DNA of 9,727 bases from Sutterella sp. (GCA_003543795.1 DNBE01000064.1:1-9727), one strand, 5' to 3'. Counted from the stretch's first letter, positions 1 to 7,273 are shown. Notes: generated from the sequence alone by a model not told the origin. Made by a program: numbers and translations.

Positions 1-597
1 AACGCGTTTTCAACAAACGACGCGGGCGCTTTTACAAATACGGTTTTCGCGATCGGCCCCGAAGGCCTCGCGCGCTACGACAAAAAGCACCTCGTGCCTT
101 TCGGGGAATTCGTGCCGACGGGTTTTCACGCGTTTGTCGCCGCGTTGAGTATTCCGATGACCGATTTGGCGCACGGCGATCGACCCCGAGAGATGGTAAT
201 CGGAGGCCAACTTTTCTCCTTAAGCTTATGCTACGAAAACCTCTTTCCGGACGACTGGTTCGAGGACACCCACGCGTCGGGCGCGCTTCTTAATCTCACA
301 AATCTCAAGTGGTTTCATTCCGAAGCTGCTGTCGCTTCTCATGTCGCGATTTCGAGAATGCGCGCTATTGAATCGGCAAGGCCCTTGGTTTACGCCGCCA
401 ACCACGCGGGCACTTGCGTGATCGACGAAAAAGGGGAAGTCATCGCGAAACTTTCGGCTCCCGGCATTCTCGAAGCGCGTCTGAAAACCCGCTTGACGGA
501 ACCCACTCCCTTTATGCGCCTAGGCTATTTACCTACATTGCTTTTGAGCGTTCTCGCGCTCGGAGCCCTCGCCTTGAGGCGAAGGCGGTACAATTAA
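1..597 (+). CDS. lnt: Apolipoprotein N-acyltransferase Lnt, C-terminal part (5' truncated by window edge)
   Basis: Lnt adds the third acyl chain to the N-terminal cysteine of lipoproteins, using phospholipid as donor, at the periplasmic face of the inner membrane. The frame is open from base 1 and runs 198 codons to TAA at 595-597, so the N-terminal membrane helices and the catalytic glutamate lie outside the window. What remains is the second half of the nitrilase-like domain. YDKKHLVPFGEFVP (residues 26-39 of the fragment) holds the catalytic lysine, probably K28 (bases 82-84), and the FGE glutamate. LCYE (76-79) holds the catalytic cysteine C77 (bases 229-231). The fragment ends with the usual PTPFMRLGYLP stretch, one hydrophobic helix (about 178-191) and a basic tail RRRR. 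The segment after the cysteine (TNLKWFHSEAA) departs from the common NDxWFGDS pattern. Assignment is secure; activity cannot be judged from a fragment. Confidence 0.95.
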   Translation, partial: NAFSTNDAGAFTNTVFAIGPEGLARYDKKHLVPFGEFVPTGFHAFVAALSIPMTDLAHGDRPREMVIGGQLFSLSLCYENLFPDDWFEDTHASGALLNLTNLKWFHSEAAVASHVAISRMRAIESARPLVYAANHAGTCVIDEKGEVIAKLSAPGILEARLKTRLTEPTPFMRLGYLPTLLLSVLALGALALRRRRYN

Positions 598-610
598 TAA
601 ATTCATTTCC

Positions 611-642
611 CACAAGGCGTTTTAGCCAAGCTAAACACAAGG
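611..642 (+). repeat. Short hairpin flanked by a direct repeat in the lnt-glyQ gap
   Basis: The 52-base gap between lnt and glyQ holds a perfect 6-bp inverted repeat, TTTAGC (621-626) and GCTAAA (630-635), with a CAA loop. It is flanked by two copies of CACAAGG (611-617 and 636-642). The second copy provides the AAGGA-like ribosome binding site of glyQ. No T-run follows, so it is not a convincing terminator. A weak promoter-like pair, TTGAGG (574-579) and TAAATT (598-603) with an 18-base spacer, lies just upstream. Both the promoter reading and any regulatory role are speculative; the repeats themselves are directly visible. Confidence 0.35.
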
Positions 643-649
643 AATATTC

Positions 650-1552
650 ATGATTACATTCCAAGAAGTCATCCTGCGTTTGCAGCAGTATTGGAACGCG
701 CAGGGATGCGCCCTCTTGCAGCCAATCGATCTTGAGGTCGGTGCCGGCACTTCGCATACCGCGACTTTCTTAAGAGCGTTGGGTCCCGAACCCTGGCGCG
801 CGGCCTATGTGCAACCGTCTCGCCGTCCGAAAGACGCGCGTTACGGCGAAAATCCTAATCGTTTGCACCAGCACCATCAATACCAAGTCGTTTTAAAACC
901 CGCCCCGACCGATATCGTCGAACTGTACTTGGGAAGTTTGCGTGCCTTAGGAATCGACACCGAAGTTAACGACATCCGTTTCGTCGAAGACAATTGGGAA
1001 AATCCGACGCTCGGTGCCTGGGGTCTCGGCTGGGAAATCTGGATGAACGGTATGGAAGTTACGCAATTTACGTACTTTCAACAAGTCGGCGGCCTTGAAT
1101 GTAAACCGATTACGGGCGAAATCACCTACGGGCTCGAGCGCCTGACGATGTATTTACAAAATTGCAATAACGTCTTCGACCTTGTTTTCACGACTTGGAC
1201 CGAACCCGACGGCTCCGTAAGAAATCTGACCTACGGAGACGTGTTCCATCAAAACGAAGTCGAGCAAAGTAAATTTAATTTCGAGGCAAGCGACCCCGTG
1301 AAGTTGCTCCAGCAATTTGACTACTACGAAGCCGAAGCTAAGCGCTTGATGGACTTAAATCTCGCGCTGCCGGCCTATGAAATGGTCCTTAAAGCCGGTC
1401 ACACCTTTAATTTGCTTGACGCCCGCGGGGCGATCAGTGTGACCGAACGCGCGGCCTACATCGCTCGTATCCGTAACATCTCTCGCAGCGTGGCGCAAAG
1501 CTACTACGATTCTCGAGAACGTCTCGGCTTCCCCATGCTCAAAAAAGATTAA
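650..1552 (+). CDS. glyQ: Glycine--tRNA ligase alpha subunit
   Basis: GlyQ is the catalytic subunit of the bacterial alpha2beta2 glycyl-tRNA synthetase. It activates glycine with ATP and charges tRNA-Gly in the cytoplasm together with GlyS. The 300-residue product has the family's usual length and its characteristic class II motifs: YWNAQGC (14-20), the [12 protein letters not shown] stretch (25-36), motif 2 AYVQPSRRP (52-60) with RYGENPNR (64-71), [19 protein letters not shown] (111-129), [17 protein letters not shown] (134-150) and motif 3 [10 protein letters not shown] (156-165). It ends in ERLGFPM near the C-terminus, as family members do. The ATG at 650 is supported by AAGGA at 639-643 and by alignment of the N-terminus with known GlyQ proteins. 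The gene is 19 bases upstream of glyS and almost certainly co-transcribed with it. Confidence 0.98.
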   Translation: MITFQEVILRLQQYWNAQGCALLQPIDLEVGAGTSHTATFLRALGPEPWRAAYVQPSRRPKDARYGENPNRLHQHHQYQVVLKPAPTDIVELYLGSLRALGIDTEVNDIRFVEDNWENPTLGAWGLGWEIWMNGMEVTQFTYFQQVGGLECKPITGEITYGLERLTMYLQNCNNVFDLVFTTWTEPDGSVRNLTYGDVFHQNEVEQSKFNFEASDPVKLLQQFDYYEAEAKRLMDLNLALPAYEMVLKAGHTFNLLDARGAISVTERAAYIARIRNISRSVAQSYYDSRERLGFPMLKKD

Positions 1553-1571
1553 ATATCCTTCGGAGAAAAGA

Positions 1572-3659
1572 ATGACCAATTTGTTAGTGGAATTGCAAAC
1601 CGAAGAGTTGCCACCGAAGGCGCTCAAAAAGCTCTCCGAAGCTTTCGCGAACGGCATCAAAAACCGTCTTGCCGAAAGTCACTTTTTAGGAGCCAAGGCG
1701 ACCGCGAGAACGTTCGCGACGCCGAGACGTTTGGGCGTGCTCATGACCGACGTTTTAAAAGCGTCGCCTGATGAAACGTTCCGTCAAAAGCTCGTCCCCG
1801 TTCACGTCGGTCTTGATGCCGAAGGCAACGCGACGCCCGCTTTGACGAAAAAACTCGCCGCTCTCGGCCTTGCTGCCGAAGTCGCCGACTTAAAGCGCGA
1901 AAACGACGGTAAAAACGAACAACTCGTCTACGAAGGCGTGCGTCGCGGTAGACCCTTAATCGAAGGCTTACAAGAAGCGCTCGATTTCGCGAGTTCGCAC
2001 TTACCCATCCCGAAAGTTATGCACTATCAACTCGCGGACGGCAAAACGACCGTCGAGTTCGTGCGTCCTGCCAAGCACCTCGTGGCTTTATACGGCGACG
2101 AAGTCGTCAACGTCCGCCTGTTGGGTCTTGAAGCCGATCGCGTGACCTCGGGTCATCGCTTCCATTGCCCGAATCCCGTGGTGATTCCTTCTGCCGATGA
2201 TTACGAAGCGGTTATGAAGTCGAGCGCGCATGTGGTGCCCTCTTTTGAAGAACGCCACGCGCAGATTTTGGGGATGATCGAGCATAAGGCGGCCGAAATC
2301 GGCGCCAAAGCCATCGTTCCCGAAGAACTTTTGGACGAAGTGACGGCTTTAACCGAATGGCCCGTGATTTACGAGTCGGGCTTTGAGGAATCGTTCTTGG
2401 CGGTCCCGCAAGAATGCTTGATTCTTACGATGCAGGAAAACCAGCGCTATTTCGCGCTCACTGACGAAGCGGGCAAACTCATTAACCGCTTCCTCTTGGT
2501 CTCCCAACTCGTTGCCAAAGACGGCGGCAAAGCCATTGCCGAAGGTAACGCCCGCGTCGTTCGCGCGAGACTCGCCGACGCGAAATTCTTCTACGACCAA
2601 GATCGTCTCGTCACGCTTGAGAGTCGCGTTCCGCAATTAAAGCAAGTCGTCTACCACAATCGCTTAGGCACGCAGGCCGAACGCGTCGAACGCGTTAAGG
2701 CAATCGCTCGCGCCGTGGCCGAACGTATCGGCGCCGACGCCGATAAAGCCGTTCGCGCGGCAACCCTTGCCAAAGCCGATCTTTTAACCTTGATGGTAGG
2801 CGAATTCCCCGAACTTCAAGGCATTATGGGCGAGTACTACGCAAAGCACGACGGTGAAGACGACGAGGTTGCCCTTGCGATTCGCGAACATTATCAGCCG
2901 CGCTTTGCGGGTGACGCGCTCCCGAGCACCCTCGTCAGCGTCGCGGTCGCTCTTGCCGATAAGCTTGAAACGCTTTCGGGCCTTTTCGGTATCGGACAGA
3001 TGCCCACGGGCGACAAAGATCCCTTCGCGTTACGTCGCCACGCGCTAGGCGTCTTACGCATGCTTCTTGAAAAGAAACTCAAAGTCTCTGTTTCCGAATT
3101 AACGGATATCGGTTACGAGGCTTTAAAGAGCGTCGAAGGGGTTTCGGATGCCAGAGCTCAGTTGCGTGAATTTTTCGCAGATCGCGTTCGCGTCATGTTC
3201 CGCGATATGGGTTACACGGCTCAAGAAATCGATGCCGTCATGGCGGTTAACCCTGAGACCGTGCTTGAGATTCCCGCAAGACTCGAAGCAGTACGCGCGT
3301 TTATGAAGTTGCCCGAAGCGCCTTCTTTGGTTCAGGCCAATAAACGTATCGGCAACATTTTGAAGAAAGCGACAGACGTTAAAGCCAAGGTTGAACCCGA
3401 ACTCTTCTCGGAAGACGCTGAAAAAGTGCTCTATGAAGCGATCGAAGGCGTTCGCGAGAAGTTCGACGCGCAATACTCGAAGGCTCGCTACAAAGCCGTG
3501 TTGCAGCTTTTAGCGCCGATGAAGCCCGTGGTTGACGACTTCTTCGAGCGCGTGCTTGTCAACGCCGAAGAACCCGCTATTCGCGACAACCGCATCGCGC
3601 TTTTGGCTTCGCTTCATACCCTTATGAACGCGGTCGCCGAGTTAGCGCGTCTGGCGTAA
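1572..3659 (+). CDS. glyS: Glycine--tRNA ligase beta subunit
   Basis: GlyS is the tRNA-binding partner of GlyQ in the tetrameric glycyl-tRNA synthetase. The 695-residue product is close to the usual size (about 690). It begins with the family signature LLVELQTEELPPKAL (4-18). It contains EWPVIYESGF (262-271), LTMQENQRYF (285-294), the RVVRARLADAKFFYDQD block (328-344) and an HD-related segment with MGEYYAKHDGED (419-430), YQPRFAGD (441-448) and GIGQMPTGDKDPFALRR (473-489). A C-terminal anticodon-binding domain covers about residues 590-695. GGAG at 1562-1565 is six bases before the ATG. A hand count finds only 2 CTG codons among 84 leucines, which may reflect the leucine codon preference of the genome. 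A strong hairpin follows the stop codon. The assignment is secure. Confidence 0.98.
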   Translation: MTNLLVELQTEELPPKALKKLSEAFANGIKNRLAESHFLGAKATARTFATPRRLGVLMTDVLKASPDETFRQKLVPVHVGLDAEGNATPALTKKLAALGLAAEVADLKRENDGKNEQLVYEGVRRGRPLIEGLQEALDFASSHLPIPKVMHYQLADGKTTVEFVRPAKHLVALYGDEVVNVRLLGLEADRVTSGHRFHCPNPVVIPSADDYEAVMKSSAHVVPSFEERHAQILGMIEHKAAEIGAKAIVPEELLDEVTALTEWPVIYESGFEESFLAVPQECLILTMQENQRYFALTDEAGKLINRFLLVSQLVAKDGGKAIAEGNARVVRARLADAKFFYDQDRLVTLESRVPQLKQVVYHNRLGTQAERVERVKAIARAVAERIGADADKAVRAATLAKADLLTLMVGEFPELQGIMGEYYAKHDGEDDEVALAIREHYQPRFAGDALPSTLVSVAVALADKLETLSGLFGIGQMPTGDKDPFALRRHALGVLRMLLEKKLKVSVSELTDIGYEALKSVEGVSDARAQLREFFADRVRVMFRDMGYTAQEIDAVMAVNPETVLEIPARLEAVRAFMKLPEAPSLVQANKRIGNILKKATDVKAKVEPELFSEDAEKVLYEAIEGVREKFDAQYSKARYKAVLQLLAPMKPVVDDFFERVLVNAEEPAIRDNRIALLASLHTLMNAVAELARLA

Positions 3660-3670
3660 CTTTCTTTTAG

Positions 3671-3715
3671 CTTCATTCGGGACGCGATACCGCGCCCCGA
3701 ACGAAGTGCGTTTTT
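3671..3715 (+). terminator. Probable rho-independent terminator or attenuator after glyS
   Basis: Arms 3671-3686 and 3691-3706 pair at 14 of 16 positions around an ATAC loop. The two exceptions are A-C mismatches (3675/3702 and 3682/3695). A run of five T follows at 3711-3715, five bases after the stem. Position directly after the glyS stop and 16 bases before the next GGAG site fits a terminator separating glyQS from the acyltransferase gene. Because the next gene has the same orientation and no clear promoter of its own, partial read-through (attenuation) is also possible. The T-run is short and offset, which lowers confidence. Confidence 0.6.
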
Positions 3716-3730
3716 CGGAGATGGAAAACC

Positions 3731-4480
3731 ATGCCTGAAAAAATCCGTCTCATTCATACCCTTAAAGGGTGGATCTTTTACCTTATTTTGGCCGTAACGC
3801 TCATCCCGATTGCCGCGGCGGTCATTATTTGCGCGCCCTTTTCGTCAAACACCTCCTTTTCGATTGCCAAATGGTGGGCGCAATTTATGTTAAATGTCGC
3901 GAAGGGTGTTTGCGGTCTCAATTGGCAGGAAAAAGGCTTCGAGCATTTTCCTAGCGACGGGTCTGCCGTTTTGGTCATGAGTAAACACCAATCGGCTTGG
4001 GAAGCGTTTTGGATGTTCGCGCGCTTACCCGCGAAAATGAGTTTTGTTTATAAACGCGAACTGCATTTCATTCCGGTTTTCGGTCAGGCGCTCGCGACAC
4101 TCGGCATGACGGCTATTAATCGCAGTAAAGGTGGAAAAGCCTTCGAGCAGTTTTTGTACCAAGGAAAGCGTGCCATCGAAAAAGGTCGCTGGATCGTGCT
4201 TTTCCCCGAAGGGACGCGAACTCTTCCCGGGACGGTCAATCACTATAAAACGGGCGGCGCACGTTTCGCGGAGCAAACGGGTATACCGATTATTCCCGTC
4301 GCGCTCGATTCGGGACGCTTTTGGCCTCGTAACGCAATCGGCAAACGCCCCGGCACGATTACGGTAAGTATCGGTCCGAAAATCGAAACCGCGGGACGCA
4401 CGTTCGAAGCGATCCAAAATGATCTCGTGACTTGGATTGAAGCCGAAATGCGAGTGATTTCACCCGAGTCTTATTCTTAA
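3731..4480 (+). CDS. PlsC-family 1-acylglycerol-3-phosphate O-acyltransferase
   Basis: Lysophospholipid acyltransferase family member. Its likely role is acylation of lysophosphatidic acid to phosphatidic acid at the inner membrane, the second acylation step of phospholipid synthesis. The 249-residue protein starts with one hydrophobic segment (about 13-36). It then shows motif I as KHQSAWE (85-91: H86 and E91, an HX4E form rather than the classic HX4D), motif II around INRSKGGKA (129-137), motif III FPEGTR (158-163) and motif IV IPIIPVALDSG. The start is supported by GGAG at 3717-3720, ten bases upstream. An ATG at 3721 is out of frame and stops after five codons. The gene is 18 bases before the DUF45 gene. 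In related genomes a paralogue with this motif sits beside glyS, so a specialised substrate cannot be excluded; for that reason I do not assign plsC itself. Confidence 0.9.
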   Translation: MPEKIRLIHTLKGWIFYLILAVTLIPIAAAVIICAPFSSNTSFSIAKWWAQFMLNVAKGVCGLNWQEKGFEHFPSDGSAVLVMSKHQSAWEAFWMFARLPAKMSFVYKRELHFIPVFGQALATLGMTAINRSKGGKAFEQFLYQGKRAIEKGRWIVLFPEGTRTLPGTVNHYKTGGARFAEQTGIPIIPVALDSGRFWPRNAIGKRPGTITVSIGPKIETAGRTFEAIQNDLVTWIEAEMRVISPESYS

Positions 4481-4498
4481 AGACGGATTTCCTATTAG

Positions 4499-5182
4499 AT
4501 GCCGGAAACTTCGGACGAGTCCGCCTTTACCTACACCGTTCGGTACTCGAAAAGAAAAACACTAGCCGTGGCCGTCAAAGACGGGCACGTGACTGTCTAC
4601 GCGCCGAAATACGCGAAGATGTCCGCGATCGATGCGTTTCTTACGAAAGAACGCGATTGGATTATCCGCGCGCTTCAAAAAGACGCGAAAAGACAAGCCC
4701 TCCGTCCCGTTTTTGCCACGGGCGGACACTTTACCTTTCTCGGTCGGGAAATGACGATTGAGGTTAGCGACACGGCAACGACGCATTTTGATATCGCGCG
4801 AGGGATTTGTTTTGTCAAAAGCGGTATTGAAGACGCAACCGAAAGTATCGTTTCCGCGCTTCAAGCGTTTGCCGCGCAATACTTACGCATGCGGCTAGAA
4901 AAGTTCGCGGCTTCCCGCGGCATTACCTATCGGTCTTTTGCGATGACGCGCGCGACGGGGAAATGGGGGAGTTGCTCCTCGGATAACAAAATCATGCTTC
5001 ATTGGCAATTGATCTTTTTACCCGTTGCCGAAATCGATTACGTAATCGCGCACGAATGCGCGCATACCGTCCACCACGACCACTCTAAAGCGTTTTGGGA
5101 GAGGGTTTTTGAACTTTGCCCGGACTACAAGGCGCTAAGACGTTCTTTAGCCAATCGCGCGATTTACGCTTTCGAAGCGTAA
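4499..5182 (+). CDS. YgjP-like (DUF45) zinc metallohydrolase
   Basis: Predicted zinc-dependent metallopeptidase-like protein of the YgjP/DUF45 (SprT-like) group, cytoplasmic because no signal peptide or membrane segment is visible. The 227-residue product has the N-terminal beta-rich half usual for the family (about 10-100), the signature TGKWGSCSSDNKI (153-165) and the zinc site HECAH (185-189). HSKAFW (195-200) follows and probably supplies the third ligand, H195. Family members are common but their physiological substrate is not established, so no symbol is given. The upstream site is weak (ACGGA at 4483-4487, 11 bases from the ATG), and the short gap suggests co-transcription with the acyltransferase gene. 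Its last 19 bases overlap the end of the opposing rsmA gene inside a perfect inverted repeat. Confidence 0.88.
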   Translation: MPETSDESAFTYTVRYSKRKTLAVAVKDGHVTVYAPKYAKMSAIDAFLTKERDWIIRALQKDAKRQALRPVFATGGHFTFLGREMTIEVSDTATTHFDIARGICFVKSGIEDATESIVSALQAFAAQYLRMRLEKFAASRGITYRSFAMTRATGKWGSCSSDNKIMLHWQLIFLPVAEIDYVIAHECAHTVHHDHSKAFWERVFELCPDYKALRRSLANRAIYAFEA

Positions 5183-5183
5183 A
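5163..5183. terminator. Perfect inverted repeat at the convergent gene ends; possible bidirectional terminator
   Basis: TTTACGCTT (5163-5171) and AAGCGTAAA (5175-5183) are exact reverse complements around a TCG loop. The repeat contains both stop codons: TAA at 5180-5182 for the plus-strand DUF45 gene and the complement of TAA at 5164-5166 for rsmA. It would fold as a 9-bp hairpin in transcripts from either side. There is no separate T-run beyond the stem; only the terminal A/T pairs of the stem provide U residues. Termination is therefore inferred from position and symmetry. Confidence 0.45.
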
Positions 5184-5943
5184 CCTTCGTTAGTCTCACA
5201 AAATCATTGACGTCGAGTGTTTCGGCGCGAACCGACGGGTCGATATCCGCTTTGCGAATCTCGTCTTCGGTCAAGACGCCCGCGAGAGCGTTTCGAAGCG
5301 TTTTTCTTCTTAGGCTAAATGCGGCTTTGACGACTTTTTCAAATTGGGAAAAATCAACGTCCGGGACGTTCTTTTTTGGAACCATACGCACGAACGCGCT
5401 AAACACTTTCGGCGCGGGATAAAAAGCCTGAGGGCCGATGTCGCAAAGTTTTGCCATATCGTAGTAGGCCTGAAGCATAACGCTTAGGCGCCCGTAGGCT
5501 TTGGTCGAGGGTTTCGCGACCATACGGTCGACCATTTCGCGCTGGAGCATAAAGTGCTGATCGATGACGCGGTCTTTAGCACCCAAAAGCGCGAAAAGAA
5601 TCGGGCTTGAAATGTTATAAGGAAGGTTGCCGACGACGCGAATAGGGCTGCCTTCAAGAATCGTTTTCCAATCAAGTTTTAGGGCGTCGGCTTCGATGAC
5701 TTCTAACGTCGGAAATTCGCCCCGAAGCCAGGCAGCTAAATCGCGGTCGATTTCGACTGCCGACATCTTAGGGACACGCCGCAAAAGACGAGCGGTTAAA
5801 GCCGCTCGTCCCGGGCCGATTTCGATGATTTTATCTTCCGCGTTCGGCGCGATAAAGCCGATGAGGGCGTCCAAAACGCTCTCATCGACTAAAAAGTTTT
5901 GTCCGAAGCGCTTATGCGCGATGTGCCCCGCGGGCCCGGTCAT
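5164..5943 (-). CDS. rsmA: 16S rRNA (adenine1518-N6/adenine1519-N6)-dimethyltransferase
   Basis: RsmA (KsgA) dimethylates two adjacent adenines in the 3' terminal loop of 16S rRNA during late small-subunit maturation, using S-adenosylmethionine. The 259-residue protein has the family opening KRFGQNFLVD (11-20) and SAM motif I EIGPGRAALT (41-50). An acidic residue follows in AVEIDRD (62-68), and EADAL (84-88) comes next. The catalytic motif is NLPYNISSP (106-114). The C-terminal helical domain carries AFSLRRKTLRNAL (208-220). Length and order match the family. The ATG at 5941-5943 is 4 bases after the surA stop. No clear ribosome binding site precedes it, so translation is probably coupled to surA. 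In many proteobacteria pdxA lies between these two genes; here it does not. The 3' end overlaps the DUF45 gene by 19 bases. Confidence 0.97.
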   Translation of the reverse strand: MTGPAGHIAHKRFGQNFLVDESVLDALIGFIAPNAEDKIIEIGPGRAALTARLLRRVPKMSAVEIDRDLAAWLRGEFPTLEVIEADALKLDWKTILEGSPIRVVGNLPYNISSPILFALLGAKDRVIDQHFMLQREMVDRMVAKPSTKAYGRLSVMLQAYYDMAKLCDIGPQAFYPAPKVFSAFVRMVPKKNVPDVDFSQFEKVVKAAFSLRRKTLRNALAGVLTEDEIRKADIDPSVRAETLDVNDFVRLTKVYASKA

Positions 5944-5947
5944 ACGA

Positions 5948-7264
5948 TTAGTAGGCGTCGTTACGAATTTCGACGAACGCTTTGTCGCGAAGTTCGCGTT
6001 GCCAATTCGAGACCGCGAGCGCGAGCTTACGTTCGCGCAAAGCCTGACGCGCGCGATAGCGCAGACGTTCGGGGTCGGCCTGTTGCGTACGGCGTTGCGT
6101 GACTTGAATTAAGTGGTAACCGAAATTCGAACGCACGGGCTGACTGACTTCGCCCACTTTAAGTTTTTTCATGGCGTTTTCGAATTCGGGGACCGTGTCG
6201 CCCGCTTGAAGCCAACCGAGGTCGCCGCCTCGAGTGGCCGATCCGTCAATCGAATTTAAACGCGCGAGGACGGCAAAATCCTCGTTATGTAAAACGATGC
6301 GATCGCGAATCTCGTTAATACGAGCAATCACGACGGATTCTGGCATCGAGGGCGAAGGGGCTAAGAGAATGTGTCTTGCGCGCGTCTGTTCGATGGGCCC
6401 GCCCGCGAGTTTTGCCTGAACACCGTTTCTGCGACCGAGAACCTTGACGATGTCATAAGCCGAATCGCCTTCGACGAAAGCGACGTGATCGGCGCGATTA
6501 AAGGCAGTCTTAACGGCAATCGATAACGTACCGGGTAATTCCGATAAAGACTTCCAACCGAGGTCACCGCCATAAAGCGCGTCGCTCGCGCCCGAAAGGC
6601 CTGCCGCTAACTGCTGGAAGTCCGCGCCTTGACGCGCTTTCTCGAGAATGTCGTCAGCTTTATTTTTGGCGGCGGAACGTTCGGACGACGTCATCGCGTT
6701 CGTGACGGGAATCGAGATGTGTAAAACGTGGTACTGCATCTGATCGCGAATGTTGATTCCGGCTTGCTCGGCCATGAAGGCGTCGATTTCGCTTTCCGGA
6801 ATATCGATGCGGCTATCGACCTGGCGTTCTCTTAAGCGCTGCACGATGATTTGGCTACGAATCTGATTTCTAAATTGCGCCCAATCGATGCCGTCGCGCG
6901 CGAGCGCGGAGCGAAGCTGCGCGACGCTCAAGCGATTTTGCTGCGCGATACGCTCGATACTCATATTTAAGAAAGCGTCATCGACGCGAATACCCTGAGC
7001 GGTAGCTTCTTGGTCGACGATTTTGTCGAAAATGAGCTGTTGGAGGACTTGCGAGCGCAATTGTTCCATCGGCGGCAAAGCGATATTTTGGCGCCTTAAG
7101 TTCAATGCCACGATATGCGTACGGCTATCGAGTTCGGCCGTCGTGATGACGTCATTATTGACGATTGCCACCATACGATTGGCACCCGCGGCCAAGACCG
7201 CGGACGAAGTCGCGGCGAGCACGCTGAAGATGAGACCTAAGACGATTTTCTGCATCGATTTCAT
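5948..7264 (-). CDS. surA: Periplasmic peptidyl-prolyl isomerase and outer-membrane protein chaperone SurA
   Basis: SurA escorts unfolded beta-barrel proteins, LptD among them, across the periplasm to the BAM complex. A signal peptide (basic start, hydrophobic core, likely cut after AVLA) precedes the SurA N-domain (MVAIVNNDVITTAELDSR onward). Two parvulin domains follow: the first from about QYHVLHISIPV to YDIVKVLG with GGDLGWKSLSELP, the second from RARHILLAPS to FGYHLIQV with GGDLGWLQAGDTVPEF. A C-terminal helix ends the protein. I place the start at the ATG at 7262-7264 (438 residues). AAGGA at 7274-7278 is nine bases before it, whereas it directly abuts the upstream ATG at 7271-7273, which would give 441 residues. 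AAGGA overlaps the lptD stop codon, which points to tight operon coupling. The second parvulin domain is closer to the family consensus. Confidence 0.96.
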   Translation of the reverse strand: MKSMQKIVLGLIFSVLAATSSAVLAAGANRMVAIVNNDVITTAELDSRTHIVALNLRRQNIALPPMEQLRSQVLQQLIFDKIVDQEATAQGIRVDDAFLNMSIERIAQQNRLSVAQLRSALARDGIDWAQFRNQIRSQIIVQRLRERQVDSRIDIPESEIDAFMAEQAGINIRDQMQYHVLHISIPVTNAMTSSERSAAKNKADDILEKARQGADFQQLAAGLSGASDALYGGDLGWKSLSELPGTLSIAVKTAFNRADHVAFVEGDSAYDIVKVLGRRNGVQAKLAGGPIEQTRARHILLAPSPSMPESVVIARINEIRDRIVLHNEDFAVLARLNSIDGSATRGGDLGWLQAGDTVPEFENAMKKLKVGEVSQPVRSNFGYHLIQVTQRRTQQADPERLRYRARQALRERKLALAVSNWQRELRDKAFVEIRNDAY

Positions 7265-7273
7265 AAAACGCAT

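Noticed and set aside
3123..3473. 116-codon minus-strand open frame opposite the 3' part of glyS
   Set aside because: Antisense shadow of a conserved anticodon-binding domain region.
3721..3738. ATG at 3721 as a possible earlier start for the acyltransferase
   Set aside because: It is out of frame and meets a stop after five codons; the ATG at 3731 has GGAG at a workable distance.
4025..4417. 130-codon minus-strand open frame opposite the acyltransferase gene
   Set aside because: The plus strand encodes intact catalytic motifs here; the antisense product resembles nothing and has no ribosome binding site that stands out.
5627..6112. 161-codon plus-strand open frame over the rsmA-surA junction
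   Set aside because: It lies antisense to two clearly recognised genes, has a low-complexity S/R-rich composition and no family motif; it is a shadow frame.
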